Positions 7,734-15,993 of a DNA stretch of 64,000 nt are shown in pieces; position 1 is the stretch's first letter; each line of letters begins with the position of its first letter. Below the pieces are notes generated by a model. That model saw only the letters and a program-made list of their open reading frames with translations, had not been told where the DNA came from and ran no database searches. The position numbers and the translations under genes are program-made. Source of the DNA: Nitrospira sp. (lineage in GTDB: Bacteria > Nitrospirota > Nitrospiria > Nitrospirales > Nitrospiraceae); NCBI GenBank assembly GCA_024998685.1, contig JACOEH010000006.1:1-64000 (forward strand), read 5' to 3'.

Positions 7734-9638
7734 GTGCTAGTTCCACTTGTTTTTGTAACTTGTTTCTTTGTGTCAATCATCTCTCATGCGCAACAACCCA
7801 ATCATGAGGCCTATCTTCAGCATCTGATCACTCAGGCTCAGCAAAAACACCTCTCAGATGAACGCGAATGGCATCTCTTGCTGCACTACCGGAAGGGGCT
7901 TTTCGGCGGATATGAGAGCGAGCAGGACGATCCCGGTTTTTTCTTGTCTCCCAATGGGAAGACGGATCCGGTTGACGAACTCAATGCAACCCTTGCAAAA
8001 TTGTTTTCAGACGAATTAGTCGGTCGCTCTCGACAGCCGGCGCAATGCGCCTTCATCGCTCGGTATCACTGGCTCAAGCAACAACTGAATTTTGATCCCA
8101 CCCGTCTCCCACCTCTCACCTGCGAACGGTTTCATCGGTGGTATGAGGATTTCGAGGTCCAATCTATCTCCCTGATCTTTCCATCAGCCTTTCTGAACAA
8201 CCCGGCTTCCATGTTCGGCCATACCTTGTTCCGCGTCGATCAAAAAGGGCAGACCGAACAGACCCGCATCCTCGCCTATACCATCAATTATGCGGCCGAC
8301 GTGCCGCCAGGCGCCGGTCTTGCCTATCCCATACGCGGCATCTTCGGAAGCTATAAGGGATACTTTTCGACGATTCCATACTATCTCAAGGTGCAGCAGT
8401 ATCGAGACATCGAAAACCGGGATATTTGGGAATATCGCCTGAATCTCACGGAAAACCAATTGCGACGATTTCTGATGCATGCCTGGGAACTGGGGAATGC
8501 CTACTTTGACTATTTTTTCTTCAAGGAAAATTGCTCGTACCATCTTCTTGCGCTCTTGGATTACGCCGACCCGAATTTGCACTTGACCGACGAATTCGTT
8601 TTTTGGACCGTCCCGGCCGATACCGTTCGATTGATTGTCTCAAAGCCAGGCCTGGTTTCTGATATCACCTATCGCCCTTCACGTAGTACCGTCATCAAGC
8701 GAAAGCGAGAATCTTTACCTGCCGCCGAGCGAGATCTGGCTCATCGGATTACACAAGATGCAAAGGAACTGACCTCTTCGACATTCACGCAATTGATTCC
8801 AGCTAAACAAGCCTTTGTACTGGATTTAGCCTCCGATTATCTGCGCTACCGTATTGAGACGACCGATTCTCCGAAACAGGAATGGAAGGAGCGTAACAGG
8901 GCGGTACTGACGGCTCGCAGCCGGCTCCGCATCCCCTCCGAGGAGTTTACCGTGCGCCCTTTCGCGAAACAGCCTGAACTCGGCCACAAGATGCACCGAG
9001 TTGCGATCGGGGGAGGCTGGCGCAATAACGATACATTTGAAGAAGCGACTTTTCGGGGCGGCTATCACGATTTGCTTGATCCCGAGGTCGGGTATACTCC
9101 CGATGCGCAGATCGAAATGGCCGCTATCACGGTACGGCACTACAATCGAGCGGATCAGACGAGGGTAGAACGGGCCACGCTGTTGAATCTTCTCTCGCTC
9201 TCACCGATCGATTCTGTCTTTCACGCCCCCTCCTGGAAGCTCAACATTGGGATGAACACCATCCGACATAACGATTGTCAGCTTTGCAGCAACGGTTTCA
9301 TCGACGCCGGGATCGGAGGAGCGAAGGAATTCCGTTTGCTCAAGCGGGAAGTCCTGTTTGCCTTCGCGGAAACCGAAGCGAATGTCAGCAAGGCTTATGA
9401 TGAGATGCACCGAGTCGGCGGCGGCGGAACGGTCGGGATGTTGGCCGATATCACCGAGCGTTGGAAAGTTATGGCGACGGGAACGTATCTAAGGTTTCCC
9501 CTGGGCGACAAATCCGACGATTTCCGGTGGTACGTCGGCTCGCGCGTCACACTCGCCAGAAATTGGACGGTCCGATTGGAATACAACCATCGCGATCGCG
9601 ACAACGATGTCCTGTTCAGCGTACAGGCGTTTTTCTAA
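7734..9638 (+). CDS. DUF4105 (Lnb N-terminal domain) outer-envelope protein
   Basis: This large protein (634 residues from GTG 7734) has a hydrophobic signal and then the DUF4105 core: FPSAFLNNPASMFGHTLFR, GIFGSYKGYFS, and FFFKENCSYHLLALLDYA with the conserved cysteine. DUF4105 is also called the Lnb N-terminal periplasmic domain, from the lipoprotein N-acyltransferase Lnb. The C-terminal ~230 residues alternate in barrel fashion and end in VLFSVQAFF, which suggests an outer-membrane barrel. GTG 7734 is preferred because TTG 7701 lies in the preceding terminator and neither has a good ribosome site; the start is uncertain. Confidence 0.75.
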   Translation: MLVPLVFVTCFFVSIISHAQQPNHEAYLQHLITQAQQKHLSDEREWHLLLHYRKGLFGGYESEQDDPGFFLSPNGKTDPVDELNATLAKLFSDELVGRSRQPAQCAFIARYHWLKQQLNFDPTRLPPLTCERFHRWYEDFEVQSISLIFPSAFLNNPASMFGHTLFRVDQKGQTEQTRILAYTINYAADVPPGAGLAYPIRGIFGSYKGYFSTIPYYLKVQQYRDIENRDIWEYRLNLTENQLRRFLMHAWELGNAYFDYFFFKENCSYHLLALLDYADPNLHLTDEFVFWTVPADTVRLIVSKPGLVSDITYRPSRSTVIKRKRESLPAAERDLAHRITQDAKELTSSTFTQLIPAKQAFVLDLASDYLRYRIETTDSPKQEWKERNRAVLTARSRLRIPSEEFTVRPFAKQPELGHKMHRVAIGGGWRNNDTFEEATFRGGYHDLLDPEVGYTPDAQIEMAAITVRHYNRADQTRVERATLLNLLSLSPIDSVFHAPSWKLNIGMNTIRHNDCQLCSNGFIDAGIGGAKEFRLLKREVLFAFAETEANVSKAYDEMHRVGGGGTVGMLADITERWKVMATGTYLRFPLGDKSDDFRWYVGSRVTLARNWTVRLEYNHRDRDNDVLFSVQAFF

Positions 9639-9678
9639 GCCTCTTCCTTCTTTAAACCGGTTCCGCTATCCTCCCTCG

Positions 9679-10446
9679 GTGAGTTTTCTCGACCAATTCT
9701 TCGTTTATCATCCGGAACCTTGGCAAGAACGAGACTGGGCAAGGCTGAGTGGCTTGCCGCTTGAAGATGTGTGGTTTCAGGCTTCTGATGGCGTCGGTTT
9801 GTTCGGCTGGTATGTCGAGACAGCGGCTGATCGTCCGGTCGCCCTGTGGTGCCATGGCAATGCGGGCAATATCATCAGCCGTCTCGACAATCTCAAGTTC
9901 CTGTATCAGATGGGACTGTCGATTTTTTTGTTCGACTATCGTGGATATGGAAAGAGCCAGAGTATCCGTCCTAGTGAGAAGGGACTCTACCAAGATGCAT
10001 ACGGGGCCTATGACTACCTCACACGAATCAGAAAGGTTCGCTCGGAACGGATCGTGTTTTTCGGGCGATCGCTCGGAGCTTCCGTGGCGGGTGAACTGGC
10101 GGTGCAACGACCTGCCGCGGCTCTGATTCTTGAATCGTCGTTTCCTTCCATTGAGGCAGTCGCCAAATTGCATTACGGCGGCTTTCCGGCCCATTGGCTC
10201 CTTGGAGCAGAGTTTCGATTGATCGATCGTCTGCCGAACCTTTCGCTCCCAAAACTGATCATTCATGGAGACAAGGACAGCATTATCCCAATCGAATTGG
10301 GACGCCAAGTTTTCGATGCGGCCAAATCGCCGAAGGAATGGTATGTGATCCAAGGCGCGGACCATAACGACACGTATGTAGTAGGTGGTGGCGCCTATTT
10401 CCGGCGGCTCGGAGAGTTCATGCGGAAGGCGCTCGCCGCATACTGA
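9679..10446 (+). CDS. Alpha/beta hydrolase (BEM46/YfhR-like)
   Basis: This 255-residue serine hydrolase shows the complete triad: serine in GRSLGAS, aspartate in HGDKDSIIP, and histidine in GADHNDTY. The oxyanion region LWCHGNAGN and FLFDYRGYGKS are typical of the BEM46/YfhR-like group, whose natural substrates are mostly unknown. GTG 9679 is chosen over 9607 because the longer form would overlap the DUF4105 gene and has a poor N-terminus. The gene closely follows the DUF4105 gene and may be cotranscribed with it. Confidence 0.8.
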   Translation: MSFLDQFFVYHPEPWQERDWARLSGLPLEDVWFQASDGVGLFGWYVETAADRPVALWCHGNAGNIISRLDNLKFLYQMGLSIFLFDYRGYGKSQSIRPSEKGLYQDAYGAYDYLTRIRKVRSERIVFFGRSLGASVAGELAVQRPAAALILESSFPSIEAVAKLHYGGFPAHWLLGAEFRLIDRLPNLSLPKLIIHGDKDSIIPIELGRQVFDAAKSPKEWYVIQGADHNDTYVVGGGAYFRRLGEFMRKALAAY

Positions 10447-10481
10447 AAGTCAAGGTACGGATGGTCGACCGTCTCGTCGAA

Positions 10482-10886
10482 TCACCGCTTCGCTTCCGGT
10501 GGCGGCCAGTTCATTTCCGTGTGCCGGCCGCAGTAGTAGCACAGGAGGCGGTAGCGGGCTTTGCGACGGGGATTGGGCAAGGAGATGAAGGTAATGGGCG
10601 TCTCGTCGTATGGACAGGTCGGCTGTTCGTGGAGGAGATGCGTCTCCGCCATCAAGGTGATGGAGGCTACATCCCAAGAAGGCTGGTGTTCCTCCTTACC
10701 GGTAATCTTCTCGACAGCGTGACAACGTTCGCAGGCAGCTTCATAAGACTTGATGCGGGCGCTATGCAGAGTATGATCGGTCACGGCCATCGCTCCGCCG
10801 CAGCCCGGTTTCAGGCAAGTCAGATGCTCATGCTGAAGGGCTTTGACGAATCGAAGATGAGCTTCTCGTTCATGTTCCGATTTCAT
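10482..10886 (-). CDS. Zinc-ribbon protein of unknown function
   Basis: This 134-residue protein is rich in paired cysteines: CLKPGCGG, CERCH, CPYDE and CYYCGRH, which together suggest two zinc ribbons. The family is not recognised. GGGAGGAG sits a few bases before the ATG at 10886, which supports this start over the upstream in-frame ATG at 10955. It converges with the alpha/beta hydrolase gene, with only 35 bp between the two stops. No membrane or signal segment is present, so it is cytoplasmic. Confidence 0.65.
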   Translation of the reverse strand: MKSEHEREAHLRFVKALQHEHLTCLKPGCGGAMAVTDHTLHSARIKSYEAACERCHAVEKITGKEEHQPSWDVASITLMAETHLLHEQPTCPYDETPITFISLPNPRRKARYRLLCYYCGRHTEMNWPPPEAKR

Positions 10887-11072
10887 CGGCACTCCTCCCT
10901 TTCCTGAACTCTCTTTTCTCCAAAGAACGGTATCCAGATTGGTTCCCCTGCGCACATGGAGCGAGCACAGTGTGTTTCATGCTCTTCCCTCTCCTCTCTG
11001 GTGAGTGGATTGGGCTAGTTTCGAACTGCGCGCGGGCAGCGAGCACTGAAACTAGCCTAATCCGCTCACTCT

Positions 11073-11816
11073 TCATATTCCCCATCCTCCGCTGATTTGG
11101 ATATTGGCTCCGTTCACGTACCGGGCGTCTTCACTCAGCAGATAACGAACAGCAGCAACGGTATCGTCGACCGTTCCAATGTATCCCGCGGGAATACGTT
11201 TGGTCACGGCGGCGAGTTCGTGCGGCGGCGCGCTGCCTGAATCGATGAAGCCGGGTGAAATCGCGTTCACGGTGATGCCGTACGGCGCCAAAAGCTTGGC
11301 TAATGTGCGTGTCAAGATGAGCACTCCGGCCTTGGCGATATAGTGTGCGGTCACATCCGGCTGCGCCTCCATCTGATCCGCATTGGCCATGCTGAAGCTG
11401 ATGATGCGACCGGTCTTGCGGGACTTCATGCCGGGCGCGACGGCGTGAGCGAGATAGAAAATAGGGTGTAAGTTGCCGTCGAACATTTCGTTCCAGCCCT
11501 CGGCGGTTTCATCGAACAGGTTGGCGCGATGATAGGGGCCGGCGCCATTGATCAGGACATCGATTCGCCCCCAGTCTTTTTCAACCTGTGTGACCATGTG
11601 CTTGGCTGCCACGGGGTCGGATACATCGCATTGGAGCGCCAGCGCTCGTCCGCCTCGCTGCGCGATGTCCTGCGCGGTGGTCTTGGCCTCGGTTGCGCTG
11701 GTTCTGTAGCAGAAGGCAATGTTCCACTGCCGCGACGCAAGGTCGAGCGCAATTCCTCGTCCGATGCCTTTCGCTCCGCCGGTGATCAGTGCGACTTGTT
11801 CTGTCATATGGTCCAT
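11073..11816 (-). CDS. SDR-family oxidoreductase (FabG-like)
   Basis: This 247-residue classical short-chain dehydrogenase/reductase has the NAD(P) motif TGGAKGIG near the N-terminus, NGAG in the middle, catalytic Ser in IISFSMAN, and Tyr-x3-Lys in HYIAKAG. The C-terminus (VNGANIQISGGWGI) is FabG-like. The substrate cannot be read from sequence. It follows the TIGR04282 gene on the same strand (23 bp between them) and is likely the last gene of that unit. Confidence 0.85.
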   Translation of the reverse strand: MDHMTEQVALITGGAKGIGRGIALDLASRQWNIAFCYRTSATEAKTTAQDIAQRGGRALALQCDVSDPVAAKHMVTQVEKDWGRIDVLINGAGPYHRANLFDETAEGWNEMFDGNLHPIFYLAHAVAPGMKSRKTGRIISFSMANADQMEAQPDVTAHYIAKAGVLILTRTLAKLLAPYGITVNAISPGFIDSGSAPPHELAAVTKRIPAGYIGTVDDTVAAVRYLLSEDARYVNGANIQISGGWGI

Positions 11817-11839
11817 GTGGTTGAACGATTACTGGCGCA

Positions 11840-12592
11840 TTATGCTCTCGTTCGCAATCGCTTAGCGAGGGTGTCCAGCACGCCGGCCGTGCGACTTGAG
11901 AATAGCCGATCGTTCTTAGACTTCTTTGCCTCGGTGTTGCACGCTTCAATGAGGGCTTCAAGATCGGCCAAGGTATCGATGTCCCGCCACGATTGAATCA
12001 AGGAAACCGTGAGACCGATCCGGGCTGCTTTCTCCTGTGTGAGTGTAAGCACCTGGTCCGTTGACCATGGAATGTCGGCGAAGAGTTCCGGCGCCGTTCG
12101 CTTGAGGCCGATCAGATAATAACCTCCATCACAAGCCGGTCCGAGCACAAGATCATGGTTCTCCAGCGAGACGAGGGCCTGTTTGAAATGATCGAAGGGA
12201 AGCGTCGGCACATCCGTCCCCATGAGTAAGACTTGCCGGTATCTTCGCGCGAACAGTGTGGTACACACGTGGTTCATACGCGCGCCGAGGTCGTCGCCGA
12301 TTTGATCCATCAGCTTCACGCCCTGCCGCTCTTCCATGATCTTGAAGAAAACATGTGTGGCTGACGGGGCGCAGGCCAGATATCGATCGAGCGGCGGTTT
12401 CAGTCTCGTGGCCGCCACCTTCGTTCTCTCTACAATATCGAGTACGAAGCTTCCATGGAGCGTGGCCGCTTCGTCGGGAGTCAACGGCGGGCAGAGACGT
12501 GTCTTCACCTGACCCGGGATCGGCGCTTTGGCGAAGATCACCAACGCAGTGCTGAGTGCTGAGTGTTGAGGGCTGTGGTTTGAGTCGTCCAT
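11840..12592 (-). CDS. TIGR04282-family glycosyltransferase-like protein
   Basis: This 250-residue protein matches TIGR04282 (DUF2064), named from arsenosugar biosynthesis clusters. Motifs include LVIFAKAPIPGQVKTRLCP at the nucleotide-binding N-terminus, LMGTDVPTLP, and GPACDGGYYLIGL. It has the GT-A-like sugar-nucleotide binding fold. The usual partner, a TIGR04283 family-2 glycosyltransferase, is present only as a remnant immediately upstream, so the pathway is probably incomplete at this locus. Confidence 0.85.
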   Translation of the reverse strand: MDDSNHSPQHSALSTALVIFAKAPIPGQVKTRLCPPLTPDEAATLHGSFVLDIVERTKVAATRLKPPLDRYLACAPSATHVFFKIMEERQGVKLMDQIGDDLGARMNHVCTTLFARRYRQVLLMGTDVPTLPFDHFKQALVSLENHDLVLGPACDGGYYLIGLKRTAPELFADIPWSTDQVLTLTQEKAARIGLTVSLIQSWRDIDTLADLEALIEACNTEAKKSKNDRLFSSRTAGVLDTLAKRLRTRA

Positions 12593-12595
12593 TTC

Positions 12596-12803
12596 CTATT
12601 GTACGGCCGTATAGAAATCCTTGAAACGATGGGGGCGCTCACCCCGATCCAGGGCAAAAATCGCAGACTCCACATCACGAGGATGGTCTGCAAGGGGCTT
12701 CGAGGATTTCAGACATCGACAGGCATGAGCGTGTATGCCCAATGATCTTCTCTTCATTCAGCGTCGGGATGATGACGGAGATTGTCGTCATCGAAGCGGT
12801 CAT
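12596..12803 (-). pseudogene. Remnant of a family-2 glycosyltransferase (TIGR04283-like)
   Basis: The minus strand encodes a start-like MTTISVIIPTLNEEKIIGHT (from 12791; upstream in-frame ATG at 12803), which is the N-terminus of a GT2 enzyme of the TIGR04283 type. Homology then stops and the frame closes near 12675. A second frame stays open to a TAG at 12596 and could be the old C-terminus. A full gene would need about 650 bp, so most has been deleted. It lies directly upstream of the TIGR04282 gene, where an intact partner would be expected. Confidence 0.65.
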
Positions 12804-13216
12804 GTTGTGGGTTTCTTGGGTTTCTTGGGTTCGACAAACATGAAATACATGACAATGATGATGGTGACCCAGAAGAGGACTTGCTTGTGCCAAAAAAGGA
12901 CGTCTCCATATTGAAAGAGGCCTAAGGCCAAGGCGATCGCCATGGCCATGACGCCATAGCGGAGAATCGGATTTTCAATGGCGGCATTGGCCCAGATCGC
13001 AAGGCCGGCGAAGTAAATGAGAAACGGCACGACATTGATTTCGAAGCCGCCGCTGATGGACAGAAACACATTGAGAAAGCCGATAAACATCAACACCGTT
13101 CCCACCATCAAACCGACGACATGTATCTGATGCTCGTTCCCGCCCCCCTGCTCTCCCGGTTTGGGAGAACGTGACGGGTGTAGAGATTCGTCTTGCGGCA
13201 GATCGGACGGAGCCAT
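12800..13216 (-). CDS. Small multi-pass membrane protein
   Basis: This 138-residue protein has a polar N-terminus (about 30 residues) followed by three or four transmembrane helices: VVGLMVGTVLMFIGFLNVF, VVPFLIYFAGLAIWA, GVMAMAIALALGLF and FWVTIIIVMYFMF. The tail is lysine-proline rich (EPKKPKKPTT). No family is recognised. The ATG follows the dcd stop by two bases, so it belongs to the kamA-dcd operon. Confidence 0.7.
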   Translation of the reverse strand: MAPSDLPQDESLHPSRSPKPGEQGGGNEHQIHVVGLMVGTVLMFIGFLNVFLSISGGFEINVVPFLIYFAGLAIWANAAIENPILRYGVMAMAIALALGLFQYGDVLFWHKQVLFWVTIIIVMYFMFVEPKKPKKPTT

Positions 13217-13218
13217 GG

Positions 13219-14376
13219 CTAGACTTTAAAATGTTTACTGAGCGTCAAGGTTTGTTGCTGATAGGATGATCCCAGCACGGACCCATAGAGTTGCCTCGGC
13301 ATCCCGCTCATCTTGTCATAGACCACCTTGAAAAAGGTCTGTCCATCATGAATCAAGAATGGCACGTCATGCGGCCGAACTTCCAGTACAACCTGTGTGC
13401 CTTTGATCTCTCCCTTCGATCCATAGCCGAATCCGGGGTCGAAAAAGCCGGCATAGTGAGTTCGTAGCTCTCCGCAGGCTGCTTCGTAGGCCACCATTTC
13501 GGCGGCATAGCCGGCCGGCACACGAATGCGCTCCTTCGAGGCCAGGATATAAAACTCTTCCGGCTCCAATAACAAGCTATCGTGGCGATGGCGATGGAGC
13601 GGTTCCCAAAAATCGGCTGCAGCATAATGGCCGACTTTTTCGAGGTCGATGACGTGGCTGTTTTTCTTTGCGCGGTAACCGATCACACGAGAATCGCTCT
13701 GATCCGCGCCGATGAGATCGATGCGGAGGAATAATCCGCGATCGACACGAAAGTCTCGGTTCCCTACGATCTTATGGGATGCCGTATTGTGATACAGCAC
13801 CGGCGTGTTTCGATGCAGCCTCTGAAGCGCGTGGTCCGGCACCGTGGCCTCGCCGCACACAAACCGGATTTGGTTCAGCGACTGCCCCGTGCGCACTTTG
13901 ACGGCAAACGAGCGCGGGACGACCTCCAGGAAGAGCCGGCCTCGATAGCCGGCGCGGATTTCGTCGAATCCGGCTGTAAGATCCGTCACCACGCGGGTGA
14001 AGACATCCAGACGGCCTGTCGTGCTCTTTGGATTCGCCCGTGCGCGGATCGTCTTTGGAAGGGCGAGCTGTTCCAGCAATGGAACGAGATACACATGGCC
14101 CTTCTCCAGAATCGCCCCGTCGGTCAGATCTATCTCGTACATCACGAGATCCGACTGGTAAAAATCCAGCACGTTCAATCGTGAGGAGATGGCCGACAGT
14201 TCCGGCAAGAAGCTGCTGATCAGCCGATAGGCCTTGTGGCCTAGACGGAGGTCGAGACTGGCCGGCTGAATCTGCCGCTCTTCGACTGTCGGCGAGGCAC
14301 TGATGGCTCGGCCTGCGATCAGGCGCTTGATGTCCTGATAAGGCAGAATGCCGGATCGGGGCGAATGAGTGGTCAC
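13219..14376 (-). CDS. dcd: dCTP deaminase-family protein, tandem-domain form
   Basis: At 385 residues it is about twice the usual Dcd length, with two dUTPase/Dcd-fold halves. The first has QPASLDLRLGHKAYR, RARANPKSTTGRLDV, TAGFDEIRAGYRGRLFLEV and TGQSLNQIRF; the second has YAGFFDPGFGYGSKGE, VVLEVRPHDVPFLI and DGQTFFKVVY. This is the long dCTP deaminase seen in various Gram-negative bacteria, which converts dCTP to dUTP for dTMP synthesis. It overlaps the kamA stop by four bases and precedes a membrane protein gene by two bases, so it is tightly operonic. Confidence 0.85.
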   Translation of the reverse strand: MTTHSPRSGILPYQDIKRLIAGRAISASPTVEERQIQPASLDLRLGHKAYRLISSFLPELSAISSRLNVLDFYQSDLVMYEIDLTDGAILEKGHVYLVPLLEQLALPKTIRARANPKSTTGRLDVFTRVVTDLTAGFDEIRAGYRGRLFLEVVPRSFAVKVRTGQSLNQIRFVCGEATVPDHALQRLHRNTPVLYHNTASHKIVGNRDFRVDRGLFLRIDLIGADQSDSRVIGYRAKKNSHVIDLEKVGHYAAADFWEPLHRHRHDSLLLEPEEFYILASKERIRVPAGYAAEMVAYEAACGELRTHYAGFFDPGFGYGSKGEIKGTQVVLEVRPHDVPFLIHDGQTFFKVVYDKMSGMPRQLYGSVLGSSYQQQTLTLSKHFKV

Positions 14377-15566
14377 AGGTCGTCCGCGTCTCCGCCGCAG
14401 CTGTTACCCCAGGCGGCATAGCCGTCGCGATCAGGATAGCTGTCGCTGCAAGCCGCATAGGCTTCTTCGGAATCATCCGGCGAGGAGAGTCCCCCGATCA
14501 TCGGAAGCTCCCGCCGATTATCGGACTTCGGCTGAGGATAATGGAATGTCTTGTCCTCATAATTCCGGAGGACCGCGCCGTCCTCGTCCAGATGGATCAC
14601 GTAGTTGTCGGGCAGCAAGGGGATCTTGCCGCCGCCGCCCGGCGCATCGATCACGAAATGGGGCACAGCCATTCCACTCGTATGGCCCTGGAGCGCTTTG
14701 ATGATGTTCAGGCCCGTTTCGACGGTCGTCCGGAAATGATTCGTCCCCTTGGTCAAGTCGGCCTGATACAGATAATAGGGCTTCACCCGCGCGAGGAGCA
14801 ACTGATGGACGAGGCGTTTCATGACTTCCGGATCGTCGTTGACGCCTTTGAGGAGGACCGTCTGGGCGCCTAGTGGAATACCGGCATCCGCGAGCATGCC
14901 GCAGGCGGCTTTCACCTCCGGTGTCAGCTCGTCCGGGTGATTGAAATGCAGGTTCATGTAAATGGGATGGTACTGTTTCACCATGTCGCAGAGTTTGGAC
15001 GTGATGCGTTGCGGCAACGACCCGGGGACCCGCGAGCCGATCCGTATGAGTTCCAAGTGTGGGATCGTTCGAAGCGCCTTCAATACACGTTCGAGGAGAT
15101 GATCAGGAAGCAGCAGCGGGTCGCCTCCCGAGAGGATGACATCGCGCACTTCTTTGTGCTCGCGAAGGTACTGAATGGCTCGGTCCAGCTCGCCTTTCTT
15201 GAGGAAGCCGGGCTTTCCCACCAGTCGCTTCCTGGTACAAAACCGACAATAGATCGGACATTGATTCGTCACCATGAGCAGCACCCGGTCCGGATACCGG
15301 TGAACGAGGTGAGGCACCGGGCTCATGAGATCTTCTTCAAGGGGATCCTCGTCGGCCGCAATGTCGTCCAATTCTGCGGTATCGGGGACCACCTGTTTCC
15401 AGATCGCGTCATCCTTCGATTTGATCGTCTCAAGGACCGTCGGGGTGATCCGCATGGGGTAAGGGCCGACGATCGCTTCAATCTCTTTCTCATCGAGGCC
15501 GAATCGTTCGGCCAAATCCTTGGGCTTCACGATGCTCTGAGCCAGGACTTGTCTCCAGTCTTCCAT
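14373..15566 (-). CDS. kamA: KamA-family radical SAM aminomutase
   Basis: This 397-residue protein is lysine 2,3-aminomutase-like. The radical SAM cluster motif is CPIYCRFC (C103, C107, C110). The PLP lysine is K314 in PGGGGKIPLLP. The two aspartates that hold the substrate amine in lysine 2,3-aminomutase are matched by D270 (YQADLTKG) and D307 (FVIDAPGG). Lysine to beta-lysine conversion is therefore plausible; an EpmB-type role on elongation factor P is the alternative. The C-terminal tail carries an acidic, cysteine-containing extension. It is followed by dcd (4-bp overlap) and preceded by a thioredoxin-fold gene 17 bp away. Confidence 0.88.
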   Translation of the reverse strand: MEDWRQVLAQSIVKPKDLAERFGLDEKEIEAIVGPYPMRITPTVLETIKSKDDAIWKQVVPDTAELDDIAADEDPLEEDLMSPVPHLVHRYPDRVLLMVTNQCPIYCRFCTRKRLVGKPGFLKKGELDRAIQYLREHKEVRDVILSGGDPLLLPDHLLERVLKALRTIPHLELIRIGSRVPGSLPQRITSKLCDMVKQYHPIYMNLHFNHPDELTPEVKAACGMLADAGIPLGAQTVLLKGVNDDPEVMKRLVHQLLLARVKPYYLYQADLTKGTNHFRTTVETGLNIIKALQGHTSGMAVPHFVIDAPGGGGKIPLLPDNYVIHLDEDGAVLRNYEDKTFHYPQPKSDNRRELPMIGGLSSPDDSEEAYAACSDSYPDRDGYAAWGNSCGGDADDL

Positions 15567-15583
15567 GAATCGTCCTTCGTTGT

Positions 15584-15922
15584 TCAGTTAATTCGGCAAG
15601 AAGGGTGCTCGTCGTCTTGGCCCAAAACCTCGGGCGTCGTACGGGCTTGCGACTGAAACTCGGTTGCCGCCGGCGTTCCGGAGCGGTCGGCACTATAACG
15701 CTCGTCCAGATAGGCCAGAATGTCGGCGGTTTCCGTCAGAACGAGATCGCCGTCTTTGATGACCGGCACGTAATATTGGCCGGATACTTCGTACACCTGC
15801 GTACGCATCCGTCTACTGTCGGGTACGACGACAGATTCATAGGTCAGTCCCAAATCAGCCAGTTTTCGGCGGACCACGTGACAGTCAGGACACCAGTCGA
15901 CATGGAAAAGAGTCACAGCCAC
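15584..15922 (-). CDS. Glutaredoxin / GST N-terminal-like protein
   Basis: This 112-residue thioredoxin-fold protein has an N-terminal redox motif, HVDWCPDCHVVRRKL (CxxC), then YVPVIKDGDLVLTETADILAYLDERY, the glutathione-binding pattern of GST N-terminal domains and glutaredoxins. No GST C-terminal helical domain follows; the last ~30 residues are polar. It is the first gene of the run grx-like, kamA, dcd, membrane protein and may supply thiol reduction, but its partner is unknown. Confidence 0.78.
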   Translation of the reverse strand: MAVTLFHVDWCPDCHVVRRKLADLGLTYESVVVPDSRRMRTQVYEVSGQYYVPVIKDGDLVLTETADILAYLDERYSADRSGTPAATEFQSQARTTPEVLGQDDEHPSCRIN

Positions 15923-15993
15923 GATGGTATAAGGCTACCAGGAAATGGAAGAAAGTGGAACGCCCATTTTATGGCTTATTGGAAAGGTGCGCA

